64,000 nt of DNA from Planococcus sp. CP5-4_YE (GTDB lineage Bacteria > Bacillota > Bacilli > Bacillales_A > Planococcaceae): contig NZ_JAHPZO010000002.1 of NCBI RefSeq assembly GCF_019042655.1, positions 310,001 to 374,000 of the forward strand, read 5' to 3'. Position 1 is the stretch's first letter; the number at the start of each line of letters is the position of its first letter. Both the position numbers and the translations under genes were made by a program. Shown in pieces: positions 1-9,589 of this stretch. The notes below the pieces were generated by a model. It was not told the origin of the DNA and searched no databases. It worked only from the letters and a program-made list of their open reading frames with translations.

Positions 1-678
1 GAGAATCTCCGCGATTTCGGTCAGCTTCATTTCTTCAAAATAACATAACGAAACCGTCAATTTCTCTTTTTCCGGCAATGTGGCAATGGCTTTCGCTAAG
101 GCCTCTTTGGTCATCTGCCCAGACAGCTCGCGTTCCGGCGAACCGATACTCGCACGCGGCATGCGCTCTTCCAAATTCGACTGGTCGTCATCCATCGACA
201 GCATTGCCGATAAGGCAGCTTCCGAGACGGCGCGGTTCAATTCCGCCGGAGTCATCCCCAAGTATTCGCTCACTTCCTGGTCACTGGCACTTTCGCCTTT
301 TTGCTGTTCCAGTTCAGCGTACGCTTTTTCGATTTTCTTCACTTTGTCCCGCAACGAACGCGGCAGCCAGTCGCTTTTCCGGAGGCCGTCGATGATTGCC
401 CCCTTGATTCGCCAGGCGGCGTAGGTTTCGAATTTCCAGTCTTTCTCCGGCTTGAATTTATCGAGTGCGTCCAGCAAGCCTTCGTAGGCGTAGCTTCGGA
501 CTTCATCTTTATCGACGGTTTTCGGCAGGCTGATAAGAAAGCGTTGAATCACATAATCCACCAAAGGCAAATACTTCGCGACTAAATAATCGCCGGCATC
601 CTGGTCCCTATGCTGCTGCCAGTTGCCCCATTGCGCTAATTCTGCATTCGACAATTTCTGATTTACCAAGCTGTCCAC
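1..678 (-). CDS. sigD: Flagellar sigma factor SigD (FliA/sigma-28), 3' end outside the window
   Basis: RNA polymerase sigma factor for late flagellar genes. The 226 visible residues cover region 2 (residues about 30-105, including GAIIDGLRKSDWLPRSLRD, which matches the B. subtilis SigD signature closely), region 3 and the start of region 4 (LTEIAEIL at the window edge). GTG start (VDSLVNQKLS) preceded by a weak GCGGAAGTGGG ribosome site. It is the last visible gene of the flagellar operon and starts only 18 bp after flhG. In B. subtilis cheB, cheA, cheW, cheC and cheD lie in that gap; here they are absent. Its likely targets in this window are the TAAA-N15/16-CCGATA promoters ahead of yvyF, flaG and the upstream flagellin gene. 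Identification is secure; the exact start is less so. Confidence 0.93.
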   Translation of the reverse strand, partial: MDSLVNQKLSNAELAQWGNWQQHRDQDAGDYLVAKYLPLVDYVIQRFLISLPKTVDKDEVRSYAYEGLLDALDKFKPEKDWKFETYAAWRIKGAIIDGLRKSDWLPRSLRDKVKKIEKAYAELEQQKGESASDQEVSEYLGMTPAELNRAVSEAALSAMLSMDDDQSNLEERMPRASIGSPERELSGQMTKEALAKAIATLPEKEKLTVSLCYFEEMKLTEIAEIL

Positions 679-696
679 CCCACTTCCGCTATGCCT

Positions 697-1554
697 TTAT
701 TTGAAGAATAATTTCATGACGAATCCACGAAGCCCGATCTTGAACGGCGACGGCAACTCCAGATACTGTGCTGCGAGCGTGCGCATCGCTTTGCTCGCCG
801 AACTGCTCGGATGAGCCAACAAGAACGGCTCCTGCTTTTTCACCGATTGCGGCACATGGAGATCCGACGGCAAAATGCCGAGCGTCCGGATGTCTTTATC
901 CAGGAAGCGCTGTGCGACTTCCGCAAAGTTTTCGGCTGTCTGATGGCCTTCTTTGCCGTCGGTGCATTGATTGACGACGAGTCGGATGGCCAGGTCCGAG
1001 TCTTTGGCGTGCATCATCTTGACGACTGAATAGGCATCGGTGACCGACGTCGGTTCAGGCGTCGTGACCAACAGCACTTCATCGGCCGCGAGCAGAAAAC
1101 GCATATTGTTCTCGGACAACCCTGCTCCCGTATCAAGCAGCACAAAATCCACTTTTCCTTGCAGGCTGCCAAGCTCTTCCATAAAACGTTTCATTTTTTC
1201 AGCATCGAGTTCAAACAATCCTGAAAACCCTTGCCCTCCGGCAATCAATTGCAAATCGAGCGGGCCGCGCTCAATCACGTCTTCGATCGCCAATTGCTTG
1301 TCGAGCATGCCAATGATCGTTTCGCGCGGCGCATGGCCGAACAAGATATCGATATTGGCAAATCCCAAATCGACGTCGATAATCAGCACAGACTTCCCTT
1401 GTTCGATCAACGCGAGCGCAAAATTCAAAGTGAAATTCGATTTGCCGACGCCGCCTTTTCCGCTTGTCACGGCCAGGACACGCGTATTGCGTAGGCTGGG
1501 CTTGGTTTTTTTGCGGGACATCTTTTCCCTTAACTGAACGGCCTGGTCACGCAT
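697..1554 (-). CDS. flhG: Flagellar number regulator FlhG (MinD-like ATPase)
   Basis: ParA/MinD-family ATPase of 285 aa that works with FlhF to set flagellar number and position. It has the deviant Walker A motif SGKGGVGKSNF near residue 32, LIIDVDLGFANIDIL (Walker A' region) and a C-terminal amphipathic stretch (LRGFVMKLFFK) like a membrane-targeting helix. The ORF can be extended 50 codons upstream, but that part lies inside flhF in another frame. I chose the ATG beginning MRDQAVQLREK, which overlaps the flhF stop by 8 bp. This N-terminus resembles the DQA.LR motif by which FlhG stimulates FlhF in B. subtilis. Confidence 0.95.
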   Translation of the reverse strand: MRDQAVQLREKMSRKKTKPSLRNTRVLAVTSGKGGVGKSNFTLNFALALIEQGKSVLIIDVDLGFANIDILFGHAPRETIIGMLDKQLAIEDVIERGPLDLQLIAGGQGFSGLFELDAEKMKRFMEELGSLQGKVDFVLLDTGAGLSENNMRFLLAADEVLLVTTPEPTSVTDAYSVVKMMHAKDSDLAIRLVVNQCTDGKEGHQTAENFAEVAQRFLDKDIRTLGILPSDLHVPQSVKKQEPFLLAHPSSSASKAMRTLAAQYLELPSPFKIGLRGFVMKLFFK

Positions 1555-2647
1555 GGCGCTCTTCCCCTGCAATGTAATCGGCAATACGCCTAGGTGTTGC
1601 CGCAACCAAATCATCCGGCACGTTTTGGCCGGTCGCGATGCGGCGAAGCGGGATCCGGTAGCGATGCAATAAATTAAGGATGACCCCGGCAGAAGCCGTT
1701 TCATCTTTTTTCGTCAGCAGCAACTCATCGATCGACAGCGCCTCGAAGTTGCCGATGATCTGGATCATGTCTTCATATTTTGCCGTTAAGCTCAGTACCA
1801 AAGTTGTATGGATATGCTGTGTTTCCGGCAGCAGCTTCTGTAAATCTTGAATGTATTCGGCCTGCTGGTAATTGCGCCCCGCCGTATCGATCAAAATGAC
1901 GTCGCAGGCTTTCAAGGCATCCAGTGCCCCGGCCAGTTGTTCGCGCGATTCCACCACTTCGACCGGCACATCCAGGATTTCGCCGTAAGTCTTCAATTGC
2001 GCCACGGCTGCGATGCGATACGTATCGGCTGTGATTAAACCGACGGTGCGTTTATGTTCCAGCAATTGCTCAGCTGCGACTTTTGCGATGGTCGTCGTTT
2101 TACCGACGCCTGTCGGACCGATAAAGCAGGCGATTGACGGCGAGTCATCCTTGACAGCCTGTTGATGCTGTTCAATAAAGCGGATGAGCTCCGCATGAAA
2201 CGCCTCCTGCACCGGCGCTTCGCTTTCTGATGCCTGCAGCAATTTGGAGAGCAGCTCTGTCTGCACCGCTTGTTCCACGCCTTGCTTTTCCAGCAAGCTT
2301 CGCAGTGGGCGCAACGATTCAGGCAACCGGTCTTCCGGCCCTTCGTGCATCATGAGCCGCTTCAAGCTTTGCAGTTCGTCCATCAGCGCATCGTTTTCCT
2401 GGCTCTTTGCCACTGGCGCTTCAACCGGCATCGCTTGCGCGTTGACTGGCGAAATGGATTTTGGCTCCGATTCTTCCATAGTTTCAACCGCCGCGGTCAC
2501 TTCCAAACAGTCTTTTCGGAACAAACCGAACAAGCCGCCGGTTTTCACTTTTTTCGTATTGAGGATGAGGGCATCATCGCCCAAATCCCTTTTGATGAGC
2601 ACCATAGCTTCAGGCATCGTAGTGACTCGGTAGGTTTTTAATCTCAT
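1547..2647 (-). CDS. flhF: Flagellar SRP-like GTPase FlhF
   Basis: SRP-type GTPase of 366 aa that marks sites of flagellar assembly. An N-terminal B domain (MRLKTYRVTTMPEAM...LGDDALILNTKKV) is followed by a charged linker, an N domain, and a G domain with GPTGVGKTTTIAKVA near residue 178, the DTAGR motif and TKKDET for guanine specificity. The ATG overlaps the flhA stop by 4 bp (ATGA), which implies translational coupling. Partner FlhG follows directly. No missing motifs were seen. Confidence 0.96.
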   Translation of the reverse strand: MRLKTYRVTTMPEAMVLIKRDLGDDALILNTKKVKTGGLFGLFRKDCLEVTAAVETMEESEPKSISPVNAQAMPVEAPVAKSQENDALMDELQSLKRLMMHEGPEDRLPESLRPLRSLLEKQGVEQAVQTELLSKLLQASESEAPVQEAFHAELIRFIEQHQQAVKDDSPSIACFIGPTGVGKTTTIAKVAAEQLLEHKRTVGLITADTYRIAAVAQLKTYGEILDVPVEVVESREQLAGALDALKACDVILIDTAGRNYQQAEYIQDLQKLLPETQHIHTTLVLSLTAKYEDMIQIIGNFEALSIDELLLTKKDETASAGVILNLLHRYRIPLRRIATGQNVPDDLVAATPRRIADYIAGEERHA

Positions 2648-4683
2648 GGGATATTCACGACTCCAACACTTTGAATTTCAATTTCAGGCTCCAACTCGTT
2701 ATACGACAATACCGGCAGATCCGGCGCAAAGCGTTCCACGAACTGGCGCATATAGATGCGGATGGCAGGCGAAGTAAGCAGGATCGGCTGGACGCCGTTT
2801 TGCTGCAGCTGGCCGGCCTGCTCGGTGATTTTTTGGAAAATCGTCTGGGATGATTCCGGATCGATCGACAGGTAATTGCCTTGTTCGGTGCGATGGACCG
2901 AATCGGCGAATTTCTTCTCCAGGCTCGCTCCTGCCGTGATGACTTTCAACGCTTCATTGTCCGGCGCATACTGGCGGGTGATTTGTCTGGCGAGTGCCTG
3001 TCGCACGTATTCCGTCAGCAAATCAATGTCTTTTGTCTGCGGTGCGTAATCGGCCAAGGTTTCCAAGACAACCAGCAAATTGCGGATCGACACTTTTTCC
3101 TTCAATAATTTCATGAGCACTTTCTGCACTTCGCCGATGCTCATCAAGTTAGGAATCAATTCTTCGACGACAGCTGGAGAAGAGTCACGGATATTTTCAA
3201 TGAGTGACTTCACTTCCTGGCGGCCGACGAGTTCATGCGCATGGCGTTTGATGATTTCCGTCAAATGCGTCGAGACGACAGACGGTGGATCGACGATGGC
3301 GTAGCCCGCCATCTCAGCTTCTTCTTTCATATCTTCATCGACCCACAGTGCCGGCATGCCAAATGCAGGCTCGACCGTTTCGATACCGTAGACGTTCTCA
3401 TCATCGACCCCTGGGCTCATCGCGAGATAATGGTCGAGCATGATGTCGCCGCGCGCGACCCGGTTGCCTTTGATCTTAATGACGTATTCATTCGGCTGCA
3501 ATTGGATATTGTCGCGGATGCGAATGACCGGAACCACAATGCCGAGTTCCATCGCGCATTGCCGGCGGATCATGATGACACGGTCCAATAGGTCCCCGCC
3601 TTGGTTTTTATCGGCGATTGGAATCAAGCCGTAGCCGAATTCGAATTCGATTGCGTCGACATGCAGCAGGTCCGTGACGCTTTCCGGGCTTTTCAGATCA
3701 GCCGCTTCTTTTTCGCCCGGGTCGCTGTCTTTTTCAACCGCTTCCTCGGCGTTGAGCGTTTTTTGCATCCTAAAGGCGCTAAAGGCAATGACGCCAGCGA
3801 CTGGCATAATCAACAGCGGACTGATAGGTGTAAAAACTGCGAGCATCATCAGCGTTCCAGCGACGACGTACAGCATTTTCGGGAAAGCGAACAATTGACG
3901 GGTAATATCGGATCCGAGGTTGCCATCCGACACGGCACGGGTGACGACAATCCCCATTGCCGTCGAAATCAACAGCGCCGGAATTTGGCTGACGAGTCCA
4001 TCGCCGATTGATAGCAAAGTGAACAATTGCGCCGCTTCACCAATTGGCAAGCCATGGACGACGACGCCGATCATCAAGCCGCCGATGATATTGATGATGG
4101 TGATAATGATGCCGGCGATCGCATCGCCTTTAACAAATTTACTGGCACCGTCCATCGCGCCGTAGAAATCGGCTTCCTGGCCGACTTTTTCGCGGCGTGT
4201 TTTCGCTTCGCGGTCAGAAATCATGCCTGCGCCCAGATCAGCATCGATGCTCATCTGTTTACCGGGCATCGAATCGAGCGTGAAACGGGCCGCAACTTCT
4301 GCTACCCGCTCCGAACCTTTGGTGATGACGAGGAATTGGATGATGACCAAAATCAAGAACACCAAGATCCCGATGATGGCACTGCCCCCGACCACGAACG
4401 AGCCAAAGGTTTCGATGACTTGCCCGCCGGTTTGATTGGTCAGGATCGAGCGTGTCGTCGAGACGTTCAAACCGAGACGGAACAAAGTCGTCAGCAGGAG
4501 GAGCGTCGGAAAGATCGAGAACTGCAACGGTTCTTGCGTGTTCATCGCCACCAGGATGATGGTCAGCGCCAAGCTGATATTGATCATGATTAAAATATCC
4601 AATAACAGCGGCGGCAGCGGGATAACCATCATGATGACAATCATGATCACCGATACCAATATCGCATAATCTCTGAATTTCAA
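2644..4683 (-). CDS. flhA: Flagellar export gate protein FlhA
   Basis: Export-gate component of the flagellar type III secretion system, 679 aa (B. subtilis FlhA is 677). The N-terminal half carries about eight membrane segments and the conserved FHIPEP-type loop (ADLGAGMISDREAKTRREKV). The C-terminal cytoplasmic half is the substrate and chaperone docking domain. The reading frame stays open another 47 codons upstream, but those codons run into the intergenic repeat (EEAWARAHGKRA recurs at another repeat copy near 51.5 kb) and are not part of FlhA. TTG at 4683 sits behind a strong GAGGAGG site and gives LKFRDYAILV, so it is taken as the start. Confidence 0.95.
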   Translation of the reverse strand: MKFRDYAILVSVIMIVIMMVIPLPPLLLDILIMINISLALTIILVAMNTQEPLQFSIFPTLLLLTTLFRLGLNVSTTRSILTNQTGGQVIETFGSFVVGGSAIIGILVFLILVIIQFLVITKGSERVAEVAARFTLDSMPGKQMSIDADLGAGMISDREAKTRREKVGQEADFYGAMDGASKFVKGDAIAGIIITIINIIGGLMIGVVVHGLPIGEAAQLFTLLSIGDGLVSQIPALLISTAMGIVVTRAVSDGNLGSDITRQLFAFPKMLYVVAGTLMMLAVFTPISPLLIMPVAGVIAFSAFRMQKTLNAEEAVEKDSDPGEKEAADLKSPESVTDLLHVDAIEFEFGYGLIPIADKNQGGDLLDRVIMIRRQCAMELGIVVPVIRIRDNIQLQPNEYVIKIKGNRVARGDIMLDHYLAMSPGVDDENVYGIETVEPAFGMPALWVDEDMKEEAEMAGYAIVDPPSVVSTHLTEIIKRHAHELVGRQEVKSLIENIRDSSPAVVEELIPNLMSIGEVQKVLMKLLKEKVSIRNLLVVLETLADYAPQTKDIDLLTEYVRQALARQITRQYAPDNEALKVITAGASLEKKFADSVHRTEQGNYLSIDPESSQTIFQKITEQAGQLQQNGVQPILLTSPAIRIYMRQFVERFAPDLPVLSYNELEPEIEIQSVGVVNIP

Positions 4684-4754
4684 ACTGCTTCCTCCTCTTT
4701 CGTATTGCGGTTTGCTATGTATATTGAAGATAATTCTGGATATTACTGGGAAAC

Positions 4755-4960
4755 CGTGTTTTCCGAAGCTTACCGCTCGCTTTCCGTGGGCTCGCGCCCA
4801 AGCCTCCTCGCTCACTACGTTCACTGTGGGGTCTCGGTCGTCTCGCTAGTCCACAGGAAAGATAAAGTCGAACTACGTGAGACCTTATCTTTGCGAAGTA
4901 ATGCGCAGCATTATTGAGCAGAGGGTTTTACGAGCGGACGCTTCTCCAAACACTTAGATA
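4755..4960. repeat. Dispersed intergenic repeat, copy 1 (between flhA and flhB)
   Basis: A GC-rich block (TTTTCCGAAGCTTACCGCTC ... GCTTCTCCAAACACT) whose ends match copies near 45.4 kb and, inverted, 51.4 kb. It contains an extra middle segment lacking in those copies. Together with about 110 bp of AT-rich DNA it fills the 391-bp gap between flhB and flhA, the only large gap inside an otherwise tightly packed operon. No gene is seen here. It encodes no protein and has no transposase, so it is best regarded as a non-autonomous repeat family member. Confidence 0.75.
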
Positions 4961-5074
4961 TTTCACTGATAGTTGGCGAATTGAAAAGTTCTACTTCTTA
5001 AAACTCTATAGCGTATAAATTTATTCAATACTCCTGATCCGTTCTTACTTCATTCAGTTCAGTTTATATATACA

Positions 5075-6160
5075 TTACGAAAGCTTCCCTTTCAAAGCGT
5101 AGATATAAGCCAGGACTTCGGCGACGGCTAGGAATAGTTCTTCGGGCACGGAATCGCCAATCGATACTTGTGCGTAGAGCGAGCGGGCGAGCGGCTTGTT
5201 TTCCATTGTCACGATGCCGAGCTCTTTCGCTTTTTCTTTGATCTTAAGCGCCGTGAAATCTTTTCCCATCGCAATGATTTTCGGCGCTTCCATCGTTTCG
5301 GCGTCGTATTGGATAGCAATCGCGTAATGCGTCGGGTTGGTGATGACGACGTCAGCGTTCGGCAAATCCTGGATCATGCGGTTCATGCTCATTTGGCGTT
5401 GCTTTTCCTTGATCTTTTGTTTGATCAACGGATCGCCTTCCGCCTTTTTGTATTCGTCTTTAATGTCTTGCTTGGACATCCGGATGCCCTTTTCGAACTC
5501 GTATTTTTGGTACATATAGTCAAGCGTGGATAAAGACAGCAAAATCAGTGCCGCAACCATGCCCATCTGAATGACGAGTCCGCCAACAAGGCTCAGGGAA
5601 TCGCGCAGGCTTTGCCGCGACAGCGAGAAAATTTCCTCTTGCCCGAACCACAAGACACCGAAAGCCGCGCCCCCGACAATCGCAATCTTCATCAAGGACT
5701 TGGCCAGTTCCACCAGCGCACGTACCGAGAAGATCCGTTTTGCGCCTTTGATTGGGTCAAGACGTTCGAGCTTCGCTTTTAACGGTTCTGCCGTAAAAAG
5801 CGGTCCCACCTGCATGTAATTTCCGAGAAATCCGAAGACCACGCCGACCAGCATGATCGGCACAATCACCAAGAACGCATCCATGGCCAATTGTTCGAAC
5901 ATGAGCCGGATCGTGTCCGGTGTGATGTCCCAGCTAATGTATTGGATATAATTGATGCGGTAAATGGCCAGCAATTGATCAAGCATCCAATCCCCTAGAA
6001 AACTCAGGACCAGGATGCCGCCGAGCATGATGAGTGCGGCCGCGACTTCCTGGCTTTTGGCGACTTGGCCTTTCTTGCGTGATTCCTGGCGCTTTTGCGG
6101 CGTCGCCTTTTCAGTTTTTTCACCCGCAAAAAACTGCAGGTCCAATGGGTAGCGCTTCAT
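5075..6160 (-). CDS. flhB: Flagellar export switch protein FlhB
   Basis: Membrane component of the flagellar type III export gate, 361 aa. It starts MKRYPLDLQFFAGEKTEKATPQKRQ (the EKTEKAT signature), has four membrane segments in the first 220 residues, then the autocleaving cytoplasmic domain with the NPTH motif (ADVVITNPTHYAIAIQYD, near residue 275). FliK in this operon is expected to trigger the specificity switch through this domain. It lies 1 bp after fliR. A 391-bp gap with a repeat separates it from flhA. Confidence 0.97.
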   Translation of the reverse strand: MKRYPLDLQFFAGEKTEKATPQKRQESRKKGQVAKSQEVAAALIMLGGILVLSFLGDWMLDQLLAIYRINYIQYISWDITPDTIRLMFEQLAMDAFLVIVPIMLVGVVFGFLGNYMQVGPLFTAEPLKAKLERLDPIKGAKRIFSVRALVELAKSLMKIAIVGGAAFGVLWFGQEEIFSLSRQSLRDSLSLVGGLVIQMGMVAALILLSLSTLDYMYQKYEFEKGIRMSKQDIKDEYKKAEGDPLIKQKIKEKQRQMSMNRMIQDLPNADVVITNPTHYAIAIQYDAETMEAPKIIAMGKDFTALKIKEKAKELGIVTMENKPLARSLYAQVSIGDSVPEELFLAVAEVLAYIYALKGKLS

Positions 6161-6161
6161 C

Positions 6162-6938
6162 CTATCCGCCTCCCAATAAGCTGATTAATTCGCCCATACT
6201 GACCATCATTTTTTCAAAGAGAACCTGCAATAGATAAAAGAACACGGTCATCGTCAAAAGCAACAATACAAAGCCGACGAAGATTTTTAGCGGCAAGCCG
6301 ACTGCAAAAATGTTCAATTGCGGAACGGCTTTCGTCAGGATTCCAAGTGCCACGTCGATCAAAAACAACGACGCGACGATCGGCAAGGAAATCTGGAAGG
6401 CAATAATGAACATCTCTATAAACAGATCAGTCATAAAACGCGCGATGGATTCCGCGCCGACCGACAAGAACTCTTCCGCCGGCAGGACGCGCAAGCTCTG
6501 CATCACGCCGTCAAGCATCATATGATGGCCGTTGACGGTCAATAGGAACAATAGCGCGAGCGTGTATTTGAATTGCCCGATGATCGGTACTTGAGCGCCC
6601 GTCTGCGGATCCAAGACATTGGCGATGGCAAAGCCCATCTGGAAATCGATGAAGGCTCCGGCGATTTGCACCGCATAAAGGAGCAACGCAGCCGTAAAGC
6701 CAAGCGCCAAACCGACCGCCAATTCCTTGAAGATCAACAGCGTGTAGCTGCCATCGAGCACCACTGCGGTTTCCGGGGCCCACGCGGTCGTCGCCGTCAG
6801 CGCGAGAAAAGCGGCGATGCCGATTTTGAATTGATTGGGCACGCCCCTCATCGCAAACAGCGGCGCAATCAGGAAAAAAGCGGTAAGGCGGATGAGCACC
6901 AGCAAGAAGAACGGCAGCAGATTAAGAACATCATTCAT
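6162..6938 (-). CDS. fliR: Flagellar export apparatus protein FliR
   Basis: Integral membrane subunit of the export-gate core (FliP5-FliQ4-FliR1), 258 aa, with about six hydrophobic segments and the family pattern RGVPNQFKIGIAAFLA near residue 30 and FIDFQMGFAIANVLDPQ near residue 92. It sits 6 bp after fliQ and ends 1 bp before flhB, in the usual P-Q-R-FlhB order. Confidence 0.96.
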   Translation of the reverse strand: MNDVLNLLPFFLLVLIRLTAFFLIAPLFAMRGVPNQFKIGIAAFLALTATTAWAPETAVVLDGSYTLLIFKELAVGLALGFTAALLLYAVQIAGAFIDFQMGFAIANVLDPQTGAQVPIIGQFKYTLALLFLLTVNGHHMMLDGVMQSLRVLPAEEFLSVGAESIARFMTDLFIEMFIIAFQISLPIVASLFLIDVALGILTKAVPQLNIFAVGLPLKIFVGFVLLLLTMTVFFYLLQVLFEKMMVSMGELISLLGGG

Positions 6939-6944
6939 CGGCGC

Positions 6945-7214
6945 TTATCCGATAAACCGTGGAAGCTGCTCGAACAAATCGCGCGTATAATCCAGGAGCA
7001 TCGTCAGCATCCAGGGGCCGAAAATGACCAGCGACAGGAATACCGCCAGTATTTTCGGGATGAATGCCAGAGTTTGCTCCTGGATTTGGGTCATGGCCTG
7101 GAATACACTGACCAATAGCCCCACTCCCAGTGCGATGAGCAATAGCGGAGCTGATATGAGAATGATGAGGTAAATGGATTGTTCTGCTAGTTTGATGACC
7201 ATATCCGGCGTCAA
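6945..7214 (-). CDS. fliQ: Flagellar export apparatus protein FliQ
   Basis: Small two-helix membrane subunit of the export gate, 89 aa, the same length as B. subtilis FliQ. The motifs FQAMTQIQEQTLAFIPKI and FGPWMLTMLLDYTRDL are diagnostic. The ORF extends 19 codons upstream, but TTG at 7214 (LTPDMVIKL) is preceded by AGAGGAAG at good spacing and restores the family length, so it is chosen as the start. Confidence 0.94.
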   Translation of the reverse strand: MTPDMVIKLAEQSIYLIILISAPLLLIALGVGLLVSVFQAMTQIQEQTLAFIPKILAVFLSLVIFGPWMLTMLLDYTRDLFEQLPRFIG

Positions 7215-7231
7215 ATAAATTCTTCCTCTCG

Positions 7232-7915
7232 CTAAAAGCTGACAAGCAGCGATTCGATGATTAAGTACCATCCATCCACCAGGACGAACAATAAGATTTT
7301 AAAAGGCAATGAAATCATGACCGGCGGCAACATCATCATCCCCATCGCCATCAAAGTCGATGCGACGACCATATCGATGATCAAAAACGGGATGAAAATG
7401 ACGAAGCCGATCTGGAAAGCGGTCTTCAATTCGCTAAGCGCGAATGCCGGGACCAGCGAAGTCAATGGAATGCCTTCGATGTCGTCCGGCTTTTCAAGTT
7501 CGGCGTATTTGAAAAACAACGCCAAGTCTTTTTCACGCGTATGCTGCGCCATGAATTCCTTGATTGGCAACATAGCGGCATCGAGCGCTTCTTCCTGCGT
7601 CAGTTCTTCGTCCAAATACGGCTGGAGCGCGGTATCGTTCATTTCCGTCGCAACCGGCGCCATAATGAAAAAGGTTAAAAATAATGCCAATCCGACCAGT
7701 ACTTGGTTCGGGGGCATCGATTGCGTCCCGAGGCCCGTACGCACGAAACTCAACACGATGATGATCCGTGTAAAGCTCGTCATCATGATCAAGATGCCTG
7801 GTGCGAGCGATAGAACTGTGAGCATCAATAATAATTGCAAAGTCGTCGAGACATCTCCGGGATCGGTATTGTCGAGCGAGATGCCGGGAATGGCCAATAA
7901 TAATTCTGGAATCAT
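7232..7915 (-). CDS. fliP: Flagellar export apparatus protein FliP
   Basis: Core membrane protein of the export gate, 227 aa. Conserved blocks include [20 protein letters not shown] near residue 36, [20 protein letters not shown] near residue 59, and [19 protein letters not shown] toward the C-terminus. The N-terminal hydrophobic stretch probably serves as a signal sequence. The start overlaps the fliO stop by 4 bp. Confidence 0.97.
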   Translation of the reverse strand: MIPELLLAIPGISLDNTDPGDVSTTLQLLLMLTVLSLAPGILIMMTSFTRIIIVLSFVRTGLGTQSMPPNQVLVGLALFLTFFIMAPVATEMNDTALQPYLDEELTQEEALDAAMLPIKEFMAQHTREKDLALFFKYAELEKPDDIEGIPLTSLVPAFALSELKTAFQIGFVIFIPFLIIDMVVASTLMAMGMMMLPPVMISLPFKILLFVLVDGWYLIIESLLVSF

Positions 7916-8517
7916 CGCTGGTCCTCCCCGTCATCCGTGTGCTTTTTGCCGAAAGACAAGCGCCGCTCTTTTTGTTTATCCAAACTGCGGGCGAAGTATT
8001 GCTCGAAATTCGCGAAAGACTCTTTCGATTTGCCGCCGTTTCCGAACAAAGCAGATGCTGCCGGACGCTGTTGCTCCAAGTCTTGTTCCAAAGCTGCGAT
8101 TTCTGCTTCTCCCGAAAACTCCTTGATGAGCGTCACTTCATTGCCCACGCCAATCAAGTAAAATTGGCCGCCGACTTTGACCAGCTGCAGCGATTTGTTC
8201 TGGCCGAGCGGCGAGCCGCCCATCAGCTGGACCGCACGCTGCGACTGCACGCCTTTTTGGCGCATGGCCAAAAATTTGATGAGCCCGTAAATCAATCCGG
8301 CGATCAGCAAAGTATAGAAAATCAATTGCCCGATAATCGCGGCGAAACTCTTTTCCTCGATCTCCGGCACCACTTCCGCCTCTGCCGGTTCAGCTTCACC
8401 TGGGGCTTCATTCAACCAATCGGCCACATTTCCTGCGTCCGCAGACGCCATTGCCGGCATAGCAAGCCAAAGGGCAGCGAGCGCTATGAGTAGATAAATC
8501 CATTGTCTGTAATTCAC
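7912..8517 (-). CDS. fliO: Flagellar assembly protein FliO (FliZ in B. subtilis naming)
   Basis: Membrane factor that helps assemble the FliP ring, 201 aa. It has an N-terminal signal-like segment ([20 protein letters not shown]), an acidic linker, one transmembrane helix (about residues 60-85), then the cytoplasmic FliO domain ([20 protein letters not shown]) and a charged tail. It follows fliY by 25 bp; B. subtilis has cheY at exactly this place, and here there is none. Confidence 0.88.
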   Translation of the reverse strand: MNYRQWIYLLIALAALWLAMPAMASADAGNVADWLNEAPGEAEPAEAEVVPEIEEKSFAAIIGQLIFYTLLIAGLIYGLIKFLAMRQKGVQSQRAVQLMGGSPLGQNKSLQLVKVGGQFYLIGVGNEVTLIKEFSGEAEIAALEQDLEQQRPAASALFGNGGKSKESFANFEQYFARSLDKQKERRLSFGKKHTDDGEDQR

Positions 8518-8542
8518 ACTTGCCGTACTCCTTCGCCTTGCA

Positions 8543-9589
8543 TCAACGCAATTTGGAAATGCGCTCTGCCGTACTTAAAATATCTGTTACCCGCACGCCG
8601 AAGTTTTCGTCGATGACGACCACTTCTCCGACTGCGATCAGTTTGTTGTTGATGAGAATGTCCACCGGCTCTCCCGCCAGTTTGTCGAGTTCGACGATCG
8701 ATCCTTGCGACATCTCGAGGATTTCCTTGACCATCCGTTTTGTCCGGCCAAGTTCCACCGTCACTTGCAGCGGAATGTCCAAGAGCATGTCGAGGTTGTT
8801 CGGCGCCGATTGTTCAGCGGCGATCTCATCAAAGCTCGAAAATTGGACAGACTGGACGTTCGGCCCATTGGAATCCGCCGGCTGTGATGTTTTTTCTGAT
8901 TGTTGATGTTCGTTTGATGACATATCCTGTGTCTCCTTCGCTTCTTCCACATGTTCGCAGCCTGCCAGCTCTTCGGCCAACTCTCGGCACGGGCCGGCCG
9001 GCAAATACATGCGGAACGCTACATTTTGGCGGTCGCCGACAGTCAGCGTAAACAGCGCTTCAGCAAACCATTGCTCTTTCGTGAAATGAGTGAACGGAAA
9101 TTTCTGTCCCGCCTCCAGAATGTCCATGCCCGATAAGGAATAGCCGACTTCTTGGCCGCTCACCATCGACAAAGCGGTCGCCGATGATCCGAACAGGCGC
9201 ACGAGCATATCCTGGACTGCCGCGAACAGCTCGTCGTTGTCTGCTTCACCTGACAGTTCTGAAGCCATCGCATCTGCCTCTGCTTGGTCGAGCGTGACGA
9301 TCTGCGGCATTTTCAACAAGCCGCTATATTCACCGAGCGCGACATAAACCGGCGTCTCGGTTTCAGCAAACAGCTCATCCTTGCTCTTTACGCTCCAAAC
9401 TGGCCCTTGGATAGCTGCCGTTTCCGGAAACAGCGGGTCGTGCAGTGCAGCGGTGCCGCCGAACGCTGTGCAGAACAACTCTTTCAGTACGCCAAGTTCA
9501 TGGCTGCCCAAAGCTGCCTGCGGGACGGTGCTGTCCGTCTTATTCAACAGCCCTTTCATCTCTTCAGGCGATAGGCGCTCATCCTTCAT
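8543..9589 (-). CDS. fliY: Flagellar switch protein FliY with degraded CheC-like phosphatase sites
   Basis: C-ring protein, 348 aa. The N-terminus ([17 protein letters not shown]) resembles the LSQ.EIDALL CheY-binding peptide. A middle CheC-like domain follows, then a C-terminal FliN domain ([19 protein letters not shown] ... GVRVTDI). CheC-family phosphatases use two E-x2-N sites. In my alignment the first reads ELFC (Asn to Cys) and the second DMLV (Asn to Val), so CheY-P dephosphorylation is probably lost. I chose the ATG overlapping the fliM stop by 11 bp; a longer ORF upstream is fliM sequence in another frame. Confidence 0.9.
   Translation of the reverse strand: MKDERLSPEEMKGLLNKTDSTVPQAALGSHELGVLKELFCTAFGGTAALHDPLFPETAAIQGPVWSVKSKDELFAETETPVYVALGEYSGLLKMPQIVTLDQAEADAMASELSGEADNDELFAAVQDMLVRLFGSSATALSMVSGQEVGYSLSGMDILEAGQKFPFTHFTKEQWFAEALFTLTVGDRQNVAFRMYLPAGPCRELAEELAGCEHVEEAKETQDMSSNEHQQSEKTSQPADSNGPNVQSVQFSSFDEIAAEQSAPNNLDMLLDIPLQVTVELGRTKRMVKEILEMSQGSIVELDKLAGEPVDILINNKLIAVGEVVVIDENFGVRVTDILSTAERISKLR

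Noticed and set aside
4684-4824. 47-codon N-terminal extension of FlhA
   Set aside because: It is encoded by the intergenic repeat (the same EEAWARAHGKRA frame appears at copy 3), and a TTG with a strong ribosome site gives the normal FlhA length.
7257-8126. Long plus-strand frames opposite flagellar genes (also 14303-15190 and 26683-27471)
   Set aside because: They are shadows of strongly supported minus-strand genes, rich in Ser/Thr/Ile from antisense codons, with no family resemblance.
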